Shown here: one piece after another, positions 59,318 through 64,000 of the stretch | Position numbering within the stretch: the first letter of the stretch is position 1 | Layout: each line of letters begins with the position of its first letter | NCBI GenBank assembly: GCA_023101885.1 | Contig: JALPQD010000016.1 | Coordinates: forward strand, 9,301,634-9,365,633 | Direction of reading: 5' to 3' | Length of the DNA stretch: 64,000 nt | DNA from: Typhlomys cinereus | Taxonomy: Eukaryota; Chordata; Mammalia; Rodentia; Platacanthomyidae | The notes under the pieces: generated by a model | The model's database searches: none | What the model saw: only the letters and a program-made list of their open reading frames with translations | Told to the model about the DNA's origin: nothing | Position numbers and translations under genes: made by a program

Positions 59318-60458
59318 AAAGACAATAGTTTCTTTTCCTAAATATTGCTAAAATTATTGAAAATTTATCAAAGAAAATTAGTATATGATTTTACAACTTT
59401 TAATTTCTGGTAAGGATGAAATGCTGGGAATCCCCAGAGATTCTGTTCAAAGTGTGCATTATGAATGCGGCAAATAACCTTTTGATTGCATGTGAATGAC
59501 CAGGATATGCTTCACTATCGCTAAGGGAAATATTCCATCATTTTCTTCAGCATAAGTTTTTTGAACAAAAACTGCCTTGCAATTATTGTTTGCCATATCA
59601 GTCAATATTTTATCTTTTATTTTTAACAGAACATTAGCTTAATGAATTATGACTCAAAATAAGTCACAATCTAATTTTATTTTAAAAATACTCCTGTTAA
59701 TTGCAATTAATATTCAACAGTGTGAAAGACTTCTGTTACATCAACATAGTGGTCTTAGTGGGCAAGAAGTACTGCACAGTAAATCAGAACAAAACTCGAA
59801 TTCTGAGTATTCTGCAAATAAAATTACTGAATCTCTTGTTGATAAACATTGGAGAGATAATAAGAACATGTCATGGGCTAAATTTTGGATTGCCTTTTGT
59901 GGACATTGTATTATTTTTTCCTCAGTATTTGCAAAATAGATATGGTTTTTCTTTTAATGTGTAATTGATGAAATAGATATATTTCTGGAAAAATAAAACT
60001 TTTCTGCTGTTATATCATAAGCTCAGTTATTTGGGAGGCAGTTTTCTATCTACATTTTGCAATAGAAAGCTCTTGCATGCTTGACAGTCTCTTACATGTA
60101 GTGCTAACTGTAAGTGAGGGAAGTCAGACTCTCTGGACTATCACATGCTATTGCAAATGGCATTATAAGTGAACAAATACATGAATCAAGTACAATCCCA
60201 GCACCATAGGCCAAGGATGCTGATAAGCATTCTAAGGTAAAATCCTCTCCCCTTTCTTCCAGTCTGAAATGTCAATAGTGCTGGGGTTGTGACACTCTAT
60301 CCTACATCAATAATAAAAAATCAAGAGGCAGATCTGAAGATGTTGCTTAATTGACACTGTACAGAGTAATTTTGATATAACTTTGTAAACAGAAACAAAT
60401 CTATTTGATTCTTCTGTTAAGCCATTGTATAGATTTGTGTAGATGAAAAGTTATATTC
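59318..60458. other. No recognised feature
   Basis: AT-rich sequence. Nothing nameable. Confidence 0.45.
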
Positions 60459-60733
60459 AGGCCTGAGGAAATCGCTCAGAAGTTATAGTCATTGCCTTAT
60501 AATCAAAAGAACCTGAGTTTGGATCTCTAGATCTCATGTATAAATGCTTGACAGAAAGACTGCACTTCAGACCTTTTAAGTTGGAGCCTAGGAAGCCTCA
60601 GAGGGGGACAATAAAAAGATAGCGAATTTCAGGATGATTCTAGAAGAAGCCATTGGGCCTCCGTAGCACACATACTCAATTTTCACATTGGGACTTTCAC
60701 ACACACACACACGCACACAAACACTTGTAGAAT
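60459..60733 (+). mobile_element. ID-headed composite SINE, older subfamily
   Basis: A head with GGCCTGAGGAAATCGCTCAG and CTGAGTTTGGATCTCTAGAT, a right part related to 59100-59240 (TCAGGATGATTCTAGAAGAA), a CA stretch and a short tail. Imperfect flanking AAAAG(T/C)TAT repeats (about 60447 and 60737) may be the target duplication. Confidence 0.7.
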
Positions 60734-61200
60734 AAAAAGCTATTTTGGGAAGTAACTTTGTTACTTGCCTTCTAAAGCAACACTAGAATTACTGCTCACC
60801 TACTTGAAATATTTGAATAGAGAAATGGTGCCCTAGTCAACTCTCTGGTAACAGTATAATCTCCTAGAAACTTTTCCTGACATGCAGGAAAGAGTAAAGG
60901 AAGCTTTGCAATAGTGAAGGGTTATTTTTAATTGTACACAACATTCTTAGTTAAAATCAATTAAAAGAAATTTAGTTACTCCCCTGGCCTGAGCACAGTT
61001 ACTTTGGGCCTTGAGTAAATGCAAATCTCTTGGGAACATTGTTTGGATGATTTGTCAAAAAGAGAGACTATCTATCCATGTTAGGTAGTATAGTGGTAAT
61101 GTTCAGTAGGGCAAATACAGAGAGCAATAATATTCTCTGTATTTCAGAGGAAAGGATTTTGAATGGTTTCACTATAAAAATGGACAAGTGCTTGAGAGAT
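60734..61200. other. No recognised feature
   Basis: AT-rich spacer. Nothing nameable. Confidence 0.4.
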
Positions 61201-61496
61201 TTTTTTTATTTATTCAATTATGTGTGTGTGTGTGTGTGTGTGCATGCGTGTGTGTGCTGGTGTGTGTGTGTGTGTGTGTGTGTAGAACCACAGGAGAATT
61301 CGGGAACCACCATGCACCGCCTCCATCTCCTCTTCGTTTACTCTGTCCCGGGATTCATAGGCTCTGCCCTACCAGGACCAGAAATGCACGACCGTCCCTG
61401 CTTCTGCCTGGCGCCTATACGTGGGGTCTAGGATCCGAACTCAGAACCTCCCACCTGCAAGACAGAGGCTTAACCCCTGAGCCACTTCTCCAGCCC
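61201..61496 (-). mobile_element. ID-headed composite SINE, full length
   Basis: This is the best complete copy. On the minus strand it has an ID-like head (GGGCTGGAGAAGTGGCTCAG, B-box-like GAGTTCGGATCC), then CACGTATAGGCGCCAGGCAG, a right part with CTGGTCCTGGTAGGGCAGAG and GTAAACGAAGAGGAGATGGA, a CA repeat (TG at 61216-61283 on the plus strand) and an AATTGAATAAATAAAAA tail. A short AGAGAT repeat flanks it (61195-61200, 61498-61503). Confidence 0.9.
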
Positions 61497-61519
61497 AAGA
61501 GATATTTATATTGGCTTTT

Positions 61520-61650
61520 ATTTTGTTTTATTTTGAATCAGGGTTTCTCTAAGTAACTCCGGCCTACACCAAACTTGTGATTCTTCTGCCTCAGCTTCCC
61601 AGTTGTTGAGATTGCAAGTGTATACCACCCTGTCCAACTGTCAAGGTATG
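61520..61650 (-). mobile_element. B1 SINE, old
   Basis: TCAGGGTTTCTCTAAGTAAC, GATTCTTCTGCCTCAGCTTC and GAGATTGCAAGTGTATACCA are the complement of B1 blocks. Confidence 0.78.
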
Positions 61651-64000
61651 TATACCTTATTTATGTGTAGTATAATGTCGTATCTATTAAGATAGTACAT
61701 TGTTCCATTTTGAAGGTAAAATTTTCACATTTTTAGGTACCAGTTAAAATTTAGAAAAATAGAAAAAGTCTTTCTCAGTGTGTTCAGTCATTTCTCTTAT
61801 GATGTTAGTGAGTCCCTTTACTGCAGTTATTTTCTGTTATCTTGGGAGTGAGTCATATGCTATACATGTCATTATGATTTACTGCATTCTTTTACTTGGT
61901 GCATAATGCTTTATTCCTTCTCCATTTTCACTCATTCTCTGTGTTGATTTCTGCATTTAAACAAAAAAGAAATCCTTTTCTATCTTTGCACACTGGCCTT
62001 ATATACAAGATGATTCCACCCAATCCAGGTAGAGGTTCGGGGTATCCCTCAAAGCTATGTGACAGATATTATCACAACAGCGCTTCCTCAAAAGAGGTGA
62101 GAAAGAAACCAGACCCTTGAGGATCAAACAGAAGCACCTGTTCATGTTATGCACCTTTCAAATTACTTACTTGATTTCTGATGTCCCAACAAACCCAGTA
62201 AACACTGGCTACCATGTTCCCTCAGAAACAGGCCTTTGGAAGTAGATAGAAATAGATGTAAAGTCTTTCTCCTTCTAGTAAGATGTTTTCATTACTAGAA
62301 TGAGCCAGCAAAAGGCCATGGAGACAGACCATAAATCATTCAATCTCTTGGCCCTGTACAGTTTTTATATATTCATTCTAGTCCCTAATAGTCTGGTGAC
62401 TTCCTGTTCTATCAATGAGTCAGGAAATCTAGGAGACAGATCTTTGGGCAGTAACTAAAAAATCCAGGGTATCAGATCTGCAGCTTGACCACTTTAAGGG
62501 AAAAGTTTGGGGTTAGTCTTCATTACCAACTTGCTTTGTGATGAGCCAGAGGAAAAAGGCATAAATGCCACATCCTTGTATAATCAATGTGGAGTCCAAT
62601 CAGCTTAAAAATTACTACCAAGTCCCTTGGCTAGTGGCCCCTGGTACACATTAGATGTTTAGTATGAATGTTTATGTCTTAGGCAAACATTAGGTTTGGG
62701 ATTCCAGGGAGTTTATTGCAAAAGTATATTTCAACTTTTGCTAAACATTTTTATGTGGGCATCTTTTTTTAATCTCTCAGTATGCCAGAGTCAATACTAG
62801 TTTCTTAGAGGCAATCAGTCCATGTACTGTGAATGGAGAGACAGTTCAGAACTCCTCTTCCGCCATCTTGCTGATGTCACTCTGAATAATTTTCAAACAA
62901 AAATAATATGGACAGCAATAATGACATTAGATTATCAGTGTTCTCACAATATTTCTCACATTCAAGTTCTTTTAATTAATTTTTATGTTATCTGTTATTT
63001 ATTTCCCTCTGCTTTTAATTTCTTCATATCATATACATCTCTAGTAACTGGCACTTTTAATTAGACACTGAAACTGTTTTATGAATTAACATATCAAGAA
63101 GCAGCCAATCCCATAATCAAAGCAAAATGGAAGTATATAAATTCTGAGTGAGATTCCAAGGGATTTAGTTTTAGGAAAGAGAAATTGACTTCAATAGATA
63201 TTCACTAGATTGTGGATTTCAGGAAGCCTGAAGTCTCTTGTTTTCTCCTAATATGCAGTGGTGGAAGGAGGATTACAAAAACTAAGCATGTTTCTAAATA
63301 AGATGATTTCAGTGAGAGAGGTTTTTTAAATGGAAATGAAATAAATGTTATCTTTTAAAGGGAACCTAGAGGCTTTGGCATTTGAACTCTGAAGGACAGA
63401 GGTGAAAGATCACAAGAGAACCTGAGAGGTTTTAACATCTTCGAAGCAAGTTTCTGTCATAAAATACATTTCTTTCCAGTCTTCATAAGGTGGAAAATGG
63501 CTAAGTATTTTCCAGGCTTGACTTAGACTTTTTTTTTTTTTTACAAAACATTATTACTCTGGATAGATGGAGAATTTTTGTTGTTGTTTGTATGTTTAGT
63601 GGTGAAAAAGTTAAACGTCATTTTTTCATTCCATAAATATCTAAATAAGAGAAACTTTTTACTGGTTGTCTCTAAACTGTCTATGTCATGCAATGTACTG
63701 AGCATTGAGTCTCTGGTAAATGCTAATTATGGAGGCAATATTTTTCTTGAATTATTATTTTTGGTATTTTAAAAGAATCACTTAGGGAAGTGTGATAAAG
63801 TTGAATTATGAGCTTCTAAGAGGCTGAGAACTTATGGTATTGCAAATCTCACAATGGGACAAGATGAAATTATCAAAGACATTTCAGATAAGGGGCTTTT
63901 GATATTCATTGGACATTTATGAATCTTGGCAGTTTAACTGTGAAAAGCAGGTAAAGGCCCAGTGAAATTTTTGGGAGCTGCCACAATATATTACAGATAC
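61651..64000. other. No recognised feature
   Basis: AT-rich sequence to the window end. No gene or named repeat is supported. Confidence 0.45.

Noticed and set aside
1..64000. A previously undescribed gene system
   Set aside because: I read both strands for clustered unknown genes, conserved exons or structured RNAs and found only retrotransposon and simple-repeat sequence plus unrecognised AT-rich DNA. A decisive test would be a multi-species alignment for conserved blocks in the unrecognised stretches.

Overview
This window is mammalian, rodent-type nuclear DNA. It is AT-rich and poor in CpG, and I could find no host protein-coding exon that I can defend. What can be read is a dense accumulation of retrotransposons: LINE-1 (L1) on both strands, tRNA-derived ID-like SINEs, B1 and B4-like SINEs, MaLR/ERVL and ERV1-type LTRs, and one retroposed U1 snRNA fragment. 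Long stretches between them hold nothing I recognise. The B1 + ID + B4 + ORR1-like set points to a rodent of the mouse-related clade. The youngest SINE has an ID-like head fused to an unrelated right part with a CA repeat and an A/T-rich tail. That architecture fits the IDL-Geo SINE described from geomyoid rodents (kangaroo rats, pocket mice, gophers). The species-group call is an inference from memory of that architecture, not a match I could run.

Layout. 1-4.6 kb: SINE pieces, a B4-like SINE and a degraded MaLR LTR. 5.1-8.1 kb: two 5'-truncated L1 copies. 9.9-10.3 kb: a SINE and a U1 pseudogene inserted one after the other at the same target. 11.9-12.3 kb: a solo LTR with a 4-bp target duplication. 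12.7-13.9 kb: the 3' end of a second L1 lineage (called L1-B here). 14.9-15.3 kb: an ORR1-like LTR. 15.48-22.44 kb: a full-length minus-strand L1 (lineage L1-A) with a 17-bp target-site duplication (TSD), promoter monomers, an almost complete ORF1 and a broken ORF2. 25.0-28.9 kb: a nest of four retrotransposons, including a plus-strand L1 copy that holds only 5'UTR and ORF1. 32-49 kb: older LTRs, L1 fragments (one with an inverted 5' part), a recent plus-strand L1-A copy at 41.6-42.9 kb and microsatellites. 51-64 kb: B1 copies, an L1-B plus-strand element carrying a SINE, and several ID-headed SINEs.

The elements are linked functionally. L1 ORF1 and ORF2 proteins copy L1 RNA, and in trans they copy SINE and U1 RNAs, which explains the A-tails and 10-20 bp TSDs seen on nearly every insertion. 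The most interesting observations are the ORF1-only L1 insertion with a TSD, the double use of one target by a SINE and U1, a possible mini-exon bounded by splice-like signals in each L1 promoter monomer, and a quasi-palindrome that became perfect inside ORF1. I see no evidence for a new protein-based system here.
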